A stretch of DNA of 64,000 nt from Nocardioides sp. CFH 31398 (GTDB taxonomy: Bacteria > Actinomycetota > Actinomycetes > Propionibacteriales > Nocardioidaceae). The translations under genes were made by a program, and so were the position numbers. Below are positions 41,242 through 50,146 of this stretch, one piece after another (the first letter of the stretch is position 1; each line of letters opens with the position of its first letter). Below the pieces are notes generated by a model, which was not told the origin of the DNA, did no database searches, and worked only from the letters and a program-made list of their open reading frames with translations. The DNA lies in NCBI RefSeq assembly GCF_022436705.1, contig NZ_JAKUHT010000003.1, positions 248,001-312,000 of the forward strand, read 5' to 3'.

Positions 41242-44076
41242 GTGCAGATCCTGCTGCTGGGACGCGTCACGGTCGTCGACGGCGACCGCGTCACGACCCT
41301 GCGCAGCGCTCGACAGTCCGCCCTCCTGGCCGCCCTCGCCCTGCAGTCCGGGCACGGCGTCCCGGGATCAGGTCTGGCCAGGGCGGTCTTCGGCGAGGAC
41401 CAGCCCGCGACCGCTCGCAACACCCTGCAGGTCCACGCGTCCGCTCTGCGCCGCGTCCTGGGCGCCGAGACGGTGCGGAGCCATGGGGACGGCTACCTGC
41501 TCGACGACCGGACGACGACGGTGGACGCGCTCGACTTCACCGCGCTGGTCGAGGACGGGTTGATCTCCCAGCACGCAGGGCGGCACGAGGAGGCCGCCCG
41601 ACGCCTCCGGTCCGCCCTTGCCACCTGGCGCGGGGTGCCCTTCGAGGGCCTCGACTCCCCCGGGCTCGAGCCGCACCGACACCGACTCGAGGCCCTCCGA
41701 CTCACCGCCCGGCTGGCACGCGTCGACGCGGAGCTCGCCCTCGGCCGGCACCTCTTCCTCGTGCCGGAGCTGACCGAGCTGCTCCAGGACCACCCGTACG
41801 ACGAGACCGTCGCCGACCGCCTGCTCGTCGCGCTCTACCGCAGCGGCCGGCAGGTCGAGGCCCTCGCGACGTACCGGCAGGTGCGCGACCGCCTCGCCCA
41901 CGAGCTCGGCGTCGAGCCCGGCCCCCGCCTCCGCCGCACCCACGAGGAGGTCCTGCGTCAGGGACCTCTGCTCGAGGCGCCGACGGCCAGTCGGATCGCG
42001 ACCGTGCCGGCGCCGCCCGACCCGGGCGCCCCGGTCGGGGGGACGGTCGACCTGGTGGGTCGCGAGGCCCTGCTCGCGGAGCTGCAGGGCCGGCTGTGCC
42101 GCGCCAGCGTCACCACCCTGGTCGGGCCGTCGGGAGTGGGCAAGACCCGGATCGCCCTCGCCGCCGCCGCGCGGATGCAGCACCGCTTTCCCGACGGCAC
42201 CGTTCTCGTCCCGGCCGGTGACCTCGGCTCGGTGGAGGACCTCGAGGTCCGCGTGCGCCAGGTCGTGGCGGCGCAGCGGCCCGGGGCCGTCCTCCCGGGT
42301 TCGGACCGGCCTGCCGTCGACCGGATCCGCGCGCTGGTCGTGCTCGACGACCTGAGGCCCGTGGACGGCGTCGAGCACTGGATCGGCGACCTGCCGAGGC
42401 GCGGCCGTGCGACCTGGTTGCTCACATCGTCACGACCGCTGGACGCCCCGGGCGAGCAGGTGGTCCAGGTTCCGTCGCTGCCGGCGTGGGACGCGGACGG
42501 GGCGCCCGGTCCGGCGGCGGTGCTGCTCGTGGACCGCGCGGCGACCGCGGGAGCCCCACGAGCGACGGACCGGGCGACGATGCGGCTCGCCGCCGAGTGC
42601 GCCGACCTCCTCGACGGCAACCCCCTGGCCCTGGAGCTGGCGGCACCGTCCGCCGTCCTCGGCCTGCGCGAGCTGCGCGACCACCTCGCACGCCGGGGCC
42701 GGGCCGACCTCATGGTCACCTTCGCCAGCAGCCTCGATCGTCTCCAGCCTGCAGAGCTGCTCCTGCTCGACGTCCTCACCTGCGCCGGCGGACCACTCGA
42801 CGCGACCACGCTGCTCTCGACCGGGGTCCCGGACGCGGTCGGGACGCTCTCCCGCCTGGTGCGGGACGGGATGGTCGTGCGCGTTGCGGGCAGCCCGGGA
42901 GCGAACCTCTACTCCGTGCGTCCCCTGCTCGCCGACCACCGGGCCTCGACGCGGGACCCGGCGGCCACCCGGACCGCACAGCACCGGTTGCTGGACGCCC
43001 TGGTCACCGCCGTCGGACCCCGCGGCCCGTGGACGCCGATGCAGATGGCGGACGCCGAGCACGCTCGCCGGCTCGTGGCCATGGAGCCGGCCCTGGCCGC
43101 CGCGCCCGACCTGGCCCGTGAGCTCGGGCGGGGACCTGACGTGGCCGAGGTCGCCATGGTGTTGTCGGAGCTGCACTACAGCCGCTACGCCGCGGGTCCC
43201 CGTCCCGGTCGCTTCACCTGGCTGCTCCTCGACCGGGACCTGCCCCCGCCACGTCGTGTCGACCTGCTCCTCGCCGAGGGGGTCGATCTCGTCAATCACG
43301 ACGAACCCGCACGGGGAAGGGCGCGGCTGGAGCAGGCCCTGGCCGAGGCCCGCACGCTCGACGACCCCGGGAGGGCGGCGATCGCACTCGGGAACCTGGT
43401 CGTGTCCCGGGTCATCACCGGGCGGGACTTCGGCACGAGGCCCGAGGACTGGAGCGAGGCGATCCGACTGGCCGAGCAGTCCGGCTCCGACGAGGTCCTC
43501 GCCGGCACACTCCTGCTGCTCTACCCCACGCCCGGCTCCCCGCCCGCGCTGCGCGGCAGCCTGGCCCGCGCCGTCGGGGTCGCGCGGGCCGCCCGCCACG
43601 AGGGTCTGCTGGCCCTGGCCTCGCACAACCTCGCCGCCTGGCTCCTGGAGAACGGCGACCTGGAGAACGCCCGCGTGCACGCGCTGGAGTCGGCGGCGGC
43701 CGCCGAACGGCTCCACAACCGCGCCATCCTCGTCACCCAACGCGCCGTGCTCGGAACCGTCGAGGTGCTGAGCGGGAGCGACGCCGGCCTGCGACAGGTC
43801 ACCGAGGTGTTGCGGGTCGCCTGGGAGCACGACGAGCTGCGGACCAGCGCCGACGCCTTGCTCAGACTGGCTGCCGGATCCCTCGCTCGCGGCCGGGCGA
43901 CCACGGCGGCGCGGTGCCTCGGCACCTACCGGGCGCTCCTCAGCCGCGCAGGCGCCGTCCCGAGCGAGACCGAGGACAACTTCCTGAGGCAATGGCTCGC
44001 GGGCGTTGTCCCCCGGTGGCCACGACGTTCGGTGGCCGACGCCGTCGCCGAGCTGATCGCGGCAACCGAGGCCTGA
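41242..44076 (+). CDS. SARP/AfsR-type transcriptional regulator with ATPase domain
   Basis: The 944-residue protein has an OmpR-like winged helix (about 1-90), a bacterial transcriptional activation domain (BTAD, about 95-245, with DALDFTALVEDGL and YDETVADRLLVALYRSGRQVEALATYRQVRDRLAHELGVEPGPRL). An AP/NB-ARC-type ATPase follows with Walker A VGPSGVGKTRIA (about 293-304), Walker B ALVVLDDL (about 363-370) and helical repeats to the end. Relatives activate secondary-metabolite or secretion genes by binding direct repeats. TATCCT (41197-41202) may be the -10. No biosynthetic cluster is present; the downstream secreted-protein genes are the best candidate targets. Confidence 0.9.
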   Translation: MQILLLGRVTVVDGDRVTTLRSARQSALLAALALQSGHGVPGSGLARAVFGEDQPATARNTLQVHASALRRVLGAETVRSHGDGYLLDDRTTTVDALDFTALVEDGLISQHAGRHEEAARRLRSALATWRGVPFEGLDSPGLEPHRHRLEALRLTARLARVDAELALGRHLFLVPELTELLQDHPYDETVADRLLVALYRSGRQVEALATYRQVRDRLAHELGVEPGPRLRRTHEEVLRQGPLLEAPTASRIATVPAPPDPGAPVGGTVDLVGREALLAELQGRLCRASVTTLVGPSGVGKTRIALAAAARMQHRFPDGTVLVPAGDLGSVEDLEVRVRQVVAAQRPGAVLPGSDRPAVDRIRALVVLDDLRPVDGVEHWIGDLPRRGRATWLLTSSRPLDAPGEQVVQVPSLPAWDADGAPGPAAVLLVDRAATAGAPRATDRATMRLAAECADLLDGNPLALELAAPSAVLGLRELRDHLARRGRADLMVTFASSLDRLQPAELLLLDVLTCAGGPLDATTLLSTGVPDAVGTLSRLVRDGMVVRVAGSPGANLYSVRPLLADHRASTRDPAATRTAQHRLLDALVTAVGPRGPWTPMQMADAEHARRLVAMEPALAAAPDLARELGRGPDVAEVAMVLSELHYSRYAAGPRPGRFTWLLLDRDLPPPRRVDLLLAEGVDLVNHDEPARGRARLEQALAEARTLDDPGRAAIALGNLVVSRVITGRDFGTRPEDWSEAIRLAEQSGSDEVLAGTLLLLYPTPGSPPALRGSLARAVGVARAARHEGLLALASHNLAAWLLENGDLENARVHALESAAAAERLHNRAILVTQRAVLGTVEVLSGSDAGLRQVTEVLRVAWEHDELRTSADALLRLAAGSLARGRATTAARCLGTYRALLSRAGAVPSETEDNFLRQWLAGVVPRWPRRSVADAVAELIAATEA

Positions 44077-44082
44077 CCCGCG

Positions 44083-44103
44083 CCCTTCAGCGACCCTTCA
44101 GCG
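44083..44103 (+). promoter_or_regulatory. Direct repeats with 11-bp period, candidate SARP site
   Basis: CCCTTCAGCG occurs at 44083-44092 and again at 44094-44103, an exact 11-bp repeat. SARP activators bind heptamer repeats with 11-bp spacing. It lies right after the regulator gene and before the secreted-protein genes. The hexamer expected eight bases on (CAGCCT, 44112-44117) is a weak -10. Confidence 0.4.
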
Positions 44104-44161
44104 GCAGGGAGCAGCCTTCGCCCCGGGCCGGCTCGGGCGGGCCTGCACCGCCGTCGGAGGA

Positions 44162-44167
44162 CATTAT
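44162..44167 (+). promoter_or_regulatory. Putative -10 before the secreted-protein pair
   Basis: CATTAT stands out as an AT-rich hexamer about 80 bases before the GTG at 44247. No good -35 is seen, as expected if an activator is needed. Confidence 0.35.
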
Positions 44168-44246
44168 GGGGGGTGCTCCTGGGCGGAGCCGGCGGCGCGT
44201 CCACCGCGCCTCCTCAGAGACCGTCCGTCCGACCCCAGGAGTCCTC

Positions 44247-44702
44247 GTGAAGAAGCTGTCGGCCATCCTCCTCGCCGTCGTCCTGTCCGGCGTGCTCGCC
44301 CTCGGCCACGCCAGCCCGGCGAGCGCGGGAGAGCCTCCCCCGGGTCAGGCGGACTGGCGGGCCGTGCGCCCGACCTGCGCGGTCGAGGACGGCTTCATGA
44401 CGATCGGCACCGCGGCCTGGCTGAAGGAGATCGGCAAGCACCGGGTGCGCGGCTTCAAGGTGCAGTACCTGCTCTACTACGGCTTGCCAGGGATGCTGAA
44501 CCCCTCGCAGCGGCGCAAGTCGTTCTCGTCGGCACGTTTCCCGAACGACGCGCAGTCCTTCTCCTGGACGGCGCCACGGCAGTCCTGGGGCCCGTTCGTC
44601 GCCCCGGACCAGACCGTCTACCTCGTCGTGAAGGCCACCTGGGACCGCGTCGACGCGAACGACTGGGACCAGAAGTTCACCGCGGCCGTCTGCACCGGGT
44701 GA
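44247..44702 (+). CDS. Secreted protein of unknown function
   Basis: The 151-residue protein starts with a clear signal peptide (KKLSAILLAVVLSGVLALGHASPASAG, cleavage about residue 27). The mature part of about 125 residues has two cysteines (PTCAVEDG near the start and AAVCTG at the very end) that could form a disulfide, and is rich in aromatic residues (VQYLLYYGLPG, FSWTAPRQSWGPF, VYLVVKATWDRV). This suggests a small beta-sandwich. I do not know the family. AGGAG lies six bases before the GTG start. It precedes the next secreted-protein gene by seven bases. Confidence 0.82.
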   Translation: MKKLSAILLAVVLSGVLALGHASPASAGEPPPGQADWRAVRPTCAVEDGFMTIGTAAWLKEIGKHRVRGFKVQYLLYYGLPGMLNPSQRRKSFSSARFPNDAQSFSWTAPRQSWGPFVAPDQTVYLVVKATWDRVDANDWDQKFTAAVCTG

Positions 44703-44709
44703 CGATCCG

Positions 44710-46053
44710 ATGTCCCGCGTCCGCCTCGCGCTGGTCTCTCCCCTCCTGGCGGTCCTGACCGTCTCCCCGACCACGCCGGCGACCGGTGCCGCAGCGGCCG
44801 ACCCGACCGACGGCCCGCTGCTGTACTCGGTGTTCGGCGGCGTCGAGCTGGCTCCGCTCGGCGGGTCGCCGGTGACGCGCGTGGTCACGGGTCTGACGCC
44901 GTGGGTGTCCGAGTTCTCGCCGGACGGCGGACGTGTCGCGTCCCTCGTCGTGAGGTGCCGGGTCGGCGAGTCGCCGTGCCCGGACGGCCAGGACTACACG
45001 ACCGTCGTCGAGACCGCAGCCGACGGAGGCTCGCTCGAGGCCGCCGAGCTCCCCGGCCGGGGCACCGCACTGTCGTGGAACAGCGCCGCCACCGAGGTCG
45101 CCGTCCTGGTCGAGCGGAGCCTCGAGGACCGCTCGATCTGGCGGGTCCCGCTGGACGGCCGGCCCCCGGTCCGTCTGGTGCAGGACACCCCCACCTTCGA
45201 GATCGACTGGAGCTCGGACAGTGTCTCGTGGCGGCCGGGGGGCGACCAGGTCGCGTTCGTCGCGGCGAGCAGGACCGGTCCCGAGGACGGCTGGTTCTCC
45301 GTCGACCACCAGCAGCTCTGGACCGTGTCGGCCGACGGGGGCTCCCCCGTCCGCTACAGCGCGCGGGTGGACGACCGCTCGGACCCGCGCTACGCCGAGT
45401 TCAGCTCCCCCGAGTGGTCGCCGGACGGGACCACCCTGGTGGCCTACGTCTTCACCGATGACGTGGACCGCGGCTGCCGCGGAGCCGCCACGTGCTCGAC
45501 GACGGTGTCCGTCGTCCGACGCGGGGAGAAGTACGGCACCCCCGCCACGACGATCCCGATCGCCTTCACCGACGGCGGCTACTCGCAGCGCTCCGCCGCT
45601 CGCCCGGTGTGGTCCGCTGACGGCTCCCGCATCCTGTTCGGCGTGAGTGACGAGGAGTTCGTGACCCAGCCCCGCGTCGTCACCGTCGCGACAGGTGCTC
45701 TGCAGAAGGGGGCTGCCCCGCACAGCTACCAGCAGTTCGACGACTGGCAGCCGTGCCCCACCGGGACCTGCGTCCAGTGGGGCGCCCCGCCCCAGTACTC
45801 CCTGGCGGTCGGCTACCGGAACCGGCCGAGGATCGCCGTCGACCTGACGGTGACACCTGCCGCGGTGAAGAAGGTCGCCGTCACCCTCCACCGCCAGGAC
45901 TCGCGGGGAGCCTGGGTGCAGGTCAAGCGGGTCCTGGCCCGCACCACGGCGGGTGGCACCTGGTCCGGCACCCTCCCGAGGGTCAGGCCCGGGATCTGTC
46001 GCCTGCGCTTCGGTGGCGTCGGTGCGACGCAGACGAAGCTCTTCAGCTGCTGA
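44710..46053 (+). CDS. Secreted TolB-like beta-propeller protein
   Basis: The 447-residue protein has an N-terminal signal peptide (about 1-30, RLALVSPLLAVLTVSPTTPATG) and repeated WD40-like PD40 blades: WVSEFSPDGGRVASLV, DSVSWRPGGDQVAFVA, SSPEWSPDGTTLVAYV and RPVWSADGSRILFGV, each followed by strands. The C-terminal domain (about 355-447) is immunoglobulin-like (VTPAAVKKVAVTLHRQDSRGAWVQVKRVLARTTAGGTWSGTL) and ends in cysteine. It probably binds a ligand or partner at the cell surface; no enzyme motif is seen. It forms an operon with the preceding secreted protein, downstream of the SARP-type regulator. Confidence 0.87.
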   Translation: MSRVRLALVSPLLAVLTVSPTTPATGAAAADPTDGPLLYSVFGGVELAPLGGSPVTRVVTGLTPWVSEFSPDGGRVASLVVRCRVGESPCPDGQDYTTVVETAADGGSLEAAELPGRGTALSWNSAATEVAVLVERSLEDRSIWRVPLDGRPPVRLVQDTPTFEIDWSSDSVSWRPGGDQVAFVAASRTGPEDGWFSVDHQQLWTVSADGGSPVRYSARVDDRSDPRYAEFSSPEWSPDGTTLVAYVFTDDVDRGCRGAATCSTTVSVVRRGEKYGTPATTIPIAFTDGGYSQRSAARPVWSADGSRILFGVSDEEFVTQPRVVTVATGALQKGAAPHSYQQFDDWQPCPTGTCVQWGAPPQYSLAVGYRNRPRIAVDLTVTPAAVKKVAVTLHRQDSRGAWVQVKRVLARTTAGGTWSGTLPRVRPGICRLRFGGVGATQTKLFSC

Positions 46054-46075
46054 GCGCCGACGACCCACCCCGGCG

Positions 46076-47041
46076 TCAGTCCCGCAGACGGACCACCGAC
46101 TTGCCGAGCGTGCGGCGGGAGTCCATGTCGACCAGCGCGCGGGCGTAGTCCTCGGCGGCGTACGTCGCGCCGACCGGCGGGTCGACGACGCCGGACTCGA
46201 GCAGGGGGAGCAACGCCTGCCACTGCGTCGCGAGGTGGTCGGGGAACCGGGTCACGAAGGCCCCCCAGCCGACACCGCGGACGTCGGTGTTGTTGAGCAG
46301 CAGCCGGTTCACCTTGACCTCGGGGATGCCCTGCCCGGCGGCGAACCCGACGACGAGCAGCCGGCCCTGCGGGGCGAGGGAGCGCAGGGAGTCGGTGAAG
46401 ACGTCCCCGCCGACGACGTCGAGGACGACGTCGACCCCGGCCCCGCCGGTGAGCTCGGCGACGGCGTCCTTGAACCCGTCGACCATCACGGCCTCGTCGG
46501 CGCCGGCGTCACGGGCGACCTGCGCCTTCTCCTCGGTCGAGACGACGGCGATGGTGCGGGCGCCCATGCCCTTCGCGACCTGGATGGTGGCGGTGCCGAC
46601 GCCGCCCGCGGCGCCGTGGACGAGGACGGTCTCGCCCTCGCGCAGCCCCGCGCGCTCGTCCAGCGCGAACTGGGCGGTGAGGTAGTTGAGGGGGATCGCC
46701 GCCCCCGCGTCGTACGAGACGGAGTCGGGGAGGGCGAAGACCTGCGACGCGGGGATGGCGACCCGCTCCGCGGCGCAGCCGTGGACGAGGAAGCCGCACA
46801 CCCGCTGGCCCGGCTCGGAGCCGGGCCCGGACACGACCGTGCCGGCGCAGTCGACGCCGAGGGTGAACGGCACCTCGGGGCGGACCTGGTACTGCCCGCG
46901 GGACAGCAGGAGGTCGGGGAAGGCGACCCCGACGCTGTGCACCTCGACCACGACCTCGCCGTCGGCGGGCTGCGGCTCCGCGACGTCGGTGACGGCGATG
47001 CCGTCCGGTCCGGTGGTGTCGACGACCTGGACGGCTCTCAT
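46076..47041 (-). CDS. NADPH:quinone oxidoreductase-type dehydrogenase
   Basis: The 321-residue protein is a zinc-free medium-chain dehydrogenase: VGVAFPDLLLSRGQYQVRPEVPFTLGVDCAGTVV (about 37-70), the cofactor loop VHGAAGGVGTATIQVAKGMGA (about 141-161) and RLLVVGFAAGQGIPEV (about 228). The cysteine and histidine ligands of alcohol dehydrogenases are absent. It reduces quinones or enones with NADPH. TAGGCT lies six bases before the ATG at 47041. It is divergent from the hydrolase gene at 47075 with a 33-bp gap that holds both promoters. Confidence 0.94.
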   Translation of the reverse strand: MRAVQVVDTTGPDGIAVTDVAEPQPADGEVVVEVHSVGVAFPDLLLSRGQYQVRPEVPFTLGVDCAGTVVSGPGSEPGQRVCGFLVHGCAAERVAIPASQVFALPDSVSYDAGAAIPLNYLTAQFALDERAGLREGETVLVHGAAGGVGTATIQVAKGMGARTIAVVSTEEKAQVARDAGADEAVMVDGFKDAVAELTGGAGVDVVLDVVGGDVFTDSLRSLAPQGRLLVVGFAAGQGIPEVKVNRLLLNNTDVRGVGWGAFVTRFPDHLATQWQALLPLLESGVVDPPVGATYAAEDYARALVDMDSRRTLGKSVVRLRD

Positions 47042-47047
47042 GGCGGC

Positions 47048-47067
47048 AGCCTAGAGGGACATAGGGT
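47048..47067. promoter_or_regulatory. Overlapping divergent promoters
   Basis: On the minus strand TAGGCT (47053-47048) is six bases from the oxidoreductase ATG. On the plus strand TAGGGT (47062-47067) is seven bases from the hydrolase GTG. Polymerase bound at one would block the other. Confidence 0.5.
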
Positions 47068-47074
47068 CGTCGGC

Positions 47075-47914
47075 GTGGCGGTGGGCGACTGGCTGAAGGC
47101 GTTCGTCATCCACCACTCCGCGCCGTTCACGGTCCGGTACGGCTCCGACCTGCAGTTCGCCGGGATCGACCTCCCGGCGCCCCGTCGGCGGCGGCTCGCC
47201 ACCCGTCACGGGAAGGTCGGCGTCCTCGAGCACGGCGAGCCCGGGGCCCCGGCGTACGTGCACGTCCACGGCGGCGCGTGGCTGATGCGCTACCCGATGA
47301 TGGACGACTGGTGGTGCCGCTACGTCGCCGCGACCGCCGGCGTGCGGGTCGTGAACGTCGACTTCGACGCCGGGCCGTACGTGCGCTACCCGGTCGCGCA
47401 GGAGCAGTGCCACGACGTGGCCGCCGCGGTGGCCGCGGAGGCGCCGGTCGCGATCGGCGGGTTCTCCTCCGGTGGCGGGACGGCGGCCGCGGTCGCGCTG
47501 ATGGCCCGCGACACCGGCTCGTTCACGCCGCGGCTGCAGGTCCTGGGCGTCCCCGCGCTCGACATGCACTCCGACCCCGCCGCCCAGGGGGACGCCGGGA
47601 TGATCTCGCTGCGGCTGCGCAGGCTCGTGCGCCGCGTCTACTTCCCGGACGTCGCCTCGCGGCGCGAGCCCTACGCCAGCCCCCTGCTGGCCGAGGACCT
47701 CACCGGGCTCCCGCCGGCCGTCGTCCTCACGGCCGAGCGGGACTCCCTGCGCCCGGACGGCGACGCCTACGCCCGGCGGCTCGCCGAGGCGGGCGTCCGG
47801 GTGTGGCACGACGTGACCCCGGGCGTCGACCACTACTTCCTCACCGAGGACCCGGCCCGCGCCCGCTCGACCATGGCGAAGACGTCCGACGAGATCCGCC
47901 GGGCGCTGTCGTGA
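47075..47914 (+). CDS. Alpha/beta hydrolase (hormone-sensitive lipase type)
   Basis: The 279-residue protein has the oxyanion-hole motif YVHVHGGAWLMR (about 64-75), the nucleophile elbow AIGGFSSGGGTAA (about 127-139, Ser within GFSSGG), an acid in VVLTAERDSLRPDGDAY (about 219) and the catalytic histidine in PGVDHYFL (about 250). It should hydrolyse small carboxylic esters. No signal peptide is present. GTG at 47075 has TAGGGT seven bases upstream; GTG at 47081 is the alternative. Its stop overlaps the next gene's GTG by four bases. Confidence 0.9.
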   Translation: MAVGDWLKAFVIHHSAPFTVRYGSDLQFAGIDLPAPRRRRLATRHGKVGVLEHGEPGAPAYVHVHGGAWLMRYPMMDDWWCRYVAATAGVRVVNVDFDAGPYVRYPVAQEQCHDVAAAVAAEAPVAIGGFSSGGGTAAAVALMARDTGSFTPRLQVLGVPALDMHSDPAAQGDAGMISLRLRRLVRRVYFPDVASRREPYASPLLAEDLTGLPPAVVLTAERDSLRPDGDAYARRLAEAGVRVWHDVTPGVDHYFLTEDPARARSTMAKTSDEIRRALS

Positions 47915-48606
47915 GGCTGCTGGTCACCCTCGACCTGTTCAGCGCGGCCACGGACTCCGCCCGCGGGGCCGCGGCGACCTTCGCCGCGATCGCGGCCGAG
48001 CGGTCGTGGCCGGCGGGTGGCCCGGAGCTGTACGCCGCGTGGGACGCCCGCAACAAGGCCGCCCAGCGCACGGCGCGCCCGCCCACGACGTTCGCGGAGG
48101 TCTCCGAGGCCGCCCTCGCCGCGGCGTACGACGACCTCGGGCTGCCCGTCGGGCACGCCGCGCAGGACCGCGCCCGCGTGCACGCGGCGGTCGGTGCCTG
48201 GCCGCTGTGGCCGGACCTGGCCGCCGGCGTCACCGCCCTGCGGGCCACCCCCGCCGTCGACGCCGTCGGGATCCTGTCGAACGTCGACGACGACCTCGCC
48301 CGTGCCGCCCGTGCGGCGGCCCTGGTGGACGACGCCTGGCTGCTGACCTCGCAGCGCCTCGCGGCGTACAAGCCGGACCCGGCGATCTACCGCGCCGCCC
48401 GTGAGGCCGCCGCGACCGCCGGGCTGCGGCTCGTGCACGTGGCGGCGTCGGCCCGCGACGTCCGCGGCGCTCTCGAGGCCGACATCGCCGCCGTCCGCCT
48501 CGCCCGACCCGGCCACGCCGTCGACCCCGACGGCCCTCCCCCGCCCCACGAGGTCGCCGACGCCCGCGACCTGCCCTCCGCCGTCCTCGCGGCCGCGCAG
48601 GACTAG
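47911..48606 (+). CDS. HAD-superfamily hydrolase
   Basis: The 231-residue protein has a divergent HAD motif I (LVTLDLFSAATDS, nucleophile D8), motif II in GILSNVDDDLAR (about 122-133), motif III lysine in RLAAYKPDPAIY (about 151) and motif IV-like acidic residues in VARDVRGALEAD-type sequence near 185. The second motif I residue is F and not D, as in haloacid dehalogenases, so phosphatase activity is not assured. It is translationally coupled (GTGA) to the esterase-like gene, suggesting a shared pathway of unknown substrate. Confidence 0.86.
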   Translation: MRLLVTLDLFSAATDSARGAAATFAAIAAERSWPAGGPELYAAWDARNKAAQRTARPPTTFAEVSEAALAAAYDDLGLPVGHAAQDRARVHAAVGAWPLWPDLAAGVTALRATPAVDAVGILSNVDDDLARAARAAALVDDAWLLTSQRLAAYKPDPAIYRAAREAAATAGLRLVHVAASARDVRGALEADIAAVRLARPGHAVDPDGPPPPHEVADARDLPSAVLAAAQD

Positions 48607-48642
48607 ATGGCTGGCGCAGGCATCCTTCAGCTGGGCGGGCGG

Positions 48643-48730
48643 GGTTTCACCAGCCGGCTGGTGAACCCGCGACTGGGCTGACAAAACTTCGTGGGCCAGG
48701 ACGGCACATCACCAGCCGGCTGGTGAAACC
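48643..48730. repeat. Twin palindromes in opposite orientation
   Basis: TTCACCAGCCGGCTGGTGAA (48646-48665) is a perfect 20-bp palindrome. Its 18-bp core TCACCAGCCGGCTGGTGA recurs at 48709-48726. The flanking GGTTT is on the left of the first and, reversed, on the right of the second, so the two copies are inverted relative to each other about 62 bp apart. They fill the gap between two convergent genes and could stop transcription from both sides. Confidence 0.8.
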
Positions 48731-48754
48731 TGAGGCAGGCGGTGCCCCTGCGAC

Positions 48755-50131
48755 TCAGGCCGTCGGCACCACGAACGCGGCCCAGGCGAGCAGCGGGGCG
48801 AGGACGACGATGGACATGCCCCACTGCATGAGGCGCTTGAAGACCATGTCGCGCTGGTCGGGCTCGGCGTTGGCGACGACGAGGGCGCCGTTGGTGGAGA
48901 ACGGGGAGCAGTCGACCACCGAGCTGGAGATGGCGAGGGCGGTGATGAGGCCGACGGCGCTGACCTCGCCGACGAGCAGGAAGGGCACGGCCAGCGGGAT
49001 CAGGGCGCCGATGATGCCGGTGGTGGAGGCGAACGCGGAGACCACGGAGCCGATGAGGCAGATCAGCAGCGCGGCGACCAGGGGCGCCCCGATCGAGGCC
49101 ACGCGCTCGCCGAGGGAGTCGACGACGCCCTGGTCCTGCAGCAGCGTCACGTAGGTGACGATGCCGCCGATCAGCAGCACGGTGCTCCAGCTGATCTTCT
49201 CCACGGCGCCCTTGGCGGTCGCGGGGAACGCGAGGGTGAGCAGGACGGCGATCGCGAGCGCGGTGAACCCGACGTCCAGGTCGAAGCCGAGGGCGCCGAC
49301 GATGAGCAGCCCCAGGCCGGCCAGCGTGAGGGAGCGCTGGGTGTCGAGGCGCAGGTTCGCGGGGTCGTCGCGGACGTCGGCGACCTCGGTGCGGTCGCGC
49401 CTCACGTCCGCCGGCGAGTACGGCGTGCCGCTGCGCGGACCGTCGTGGGTCGCGGCGCGGGAGGCGGCCTCGGCCTCGGCGCCCATGGCGGCCGTCGTCG
49501 TCTCCTCCCGCCCGCGGGCGACCAGGCCGCGGCCGCCGAACGCGAGGAACGTGACGAGGGCGATGAGGAACGCCGAGAAGAAGGTGGCGAGGAACAGCAG
49601 GAGCTGGTTGCCGGGCAGGTCGTTGTCGGCGACCACGCCGTTGGTGATCGAGCCGAAGATGCCGATGGGCGAGAAGCTGCCGGCGGTCGCGCCCTGCACG
49701 ACCATCATCCCCATCATCACCGGGTGGATAGACCAGCGCAGCGCGAAGCCCATCGCGACCGGCGCCACGATCGCGACGGCGGCGGGGCTCACGGCGCCGA
49801 TGGACGTGACGACCGCGCAGACGCCGAACATCGCCCACGGCACCAGCCACACCACCCCGCCGACCGCGCGGACGGCGCCGTGCACGATCCAGTCGACGGT
49901 GCCGTTGTTCTTCGCCAGCGCGAACAGGTAGGTGACCCCCACCAGGATCACGAACAGCTCGGCGGGGAAGCCCGCCAGCGTCTCCGCCGCGGCGTCCTCG
50001 ACGGGGAAGTCGAAGACCGTCAGGCCCACGACGAACGACGCGACGAGCGCCAGCGCGCCCATGTTGACGCTGCGGACCGTGGCGACCAGGAAGACGACCA
50101 CGAGGACGAGGAGGGAGACGAGCTCGGTCAT
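48755..50131 (-). CDS. MatC-like SLC13 family permease
   Basis: The 458-residue protein has about 11-12 membrane helices. The N-terminal half (SLLVLVVVFLVATVRSVNMGALALVASFVVG, then FPAELFVILVGVTYLFALAKNNGTVDW) matches the MatC_N domain of dicarboxylate (malonate) carriers. VVQGATAGSFSPIGIFGSITNGVV and SSSVVDCSPFSTNGALVVA are the paired substrate-site repeats of the ion-transporter superfamily. A charged, poorly conserved loop lies at about 215-250. It probably imports a dicarboxylate with sodium or protons; no metabolic genes nearby name the substrate. Confidence 0.88.
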   Translation of the reverse strand: MTELVSLLVLVVVFLVATVRSVNMGALALVASFVVGLTVFDFPVEDAAAETLAGFPAELFVILVGVTYLFALAKNNGTVDWIVHGAVRAVGGVVWLVPWAMFGVCAVVTSIGAVSPAAVAIVAPVAMGFALRWSIHPVMMGMMVVQGATAGSFSPIGIFGSITNGVVADNDLPGNQLLLFLATFFSAFLIALVTFLAFGGRGLVARGREETTTAAMGAEAEAASRAATHDGPRSGTPYSPADVRRDRTEVADVRDDPANLRLDTQRSLTLAGLGLLIVGALGFDLDVGFTALAIAVLLTLAFPATAKGAVEKISWSTVLLIGGIVTYVTLLQDQGVVDSLGERVASIGAPLVAALLICLIGSVVSAFASTTGIIGALIPLAVPFLLVGEVSAVGLITALAISSSVVDCSPFSTNGALVVANAEPDQRDMVFKRLMQWGMSIVVLAPLLAWAAFVVPTA

Positions 50132-50146
50132 GGACGGGGTCCCGCG

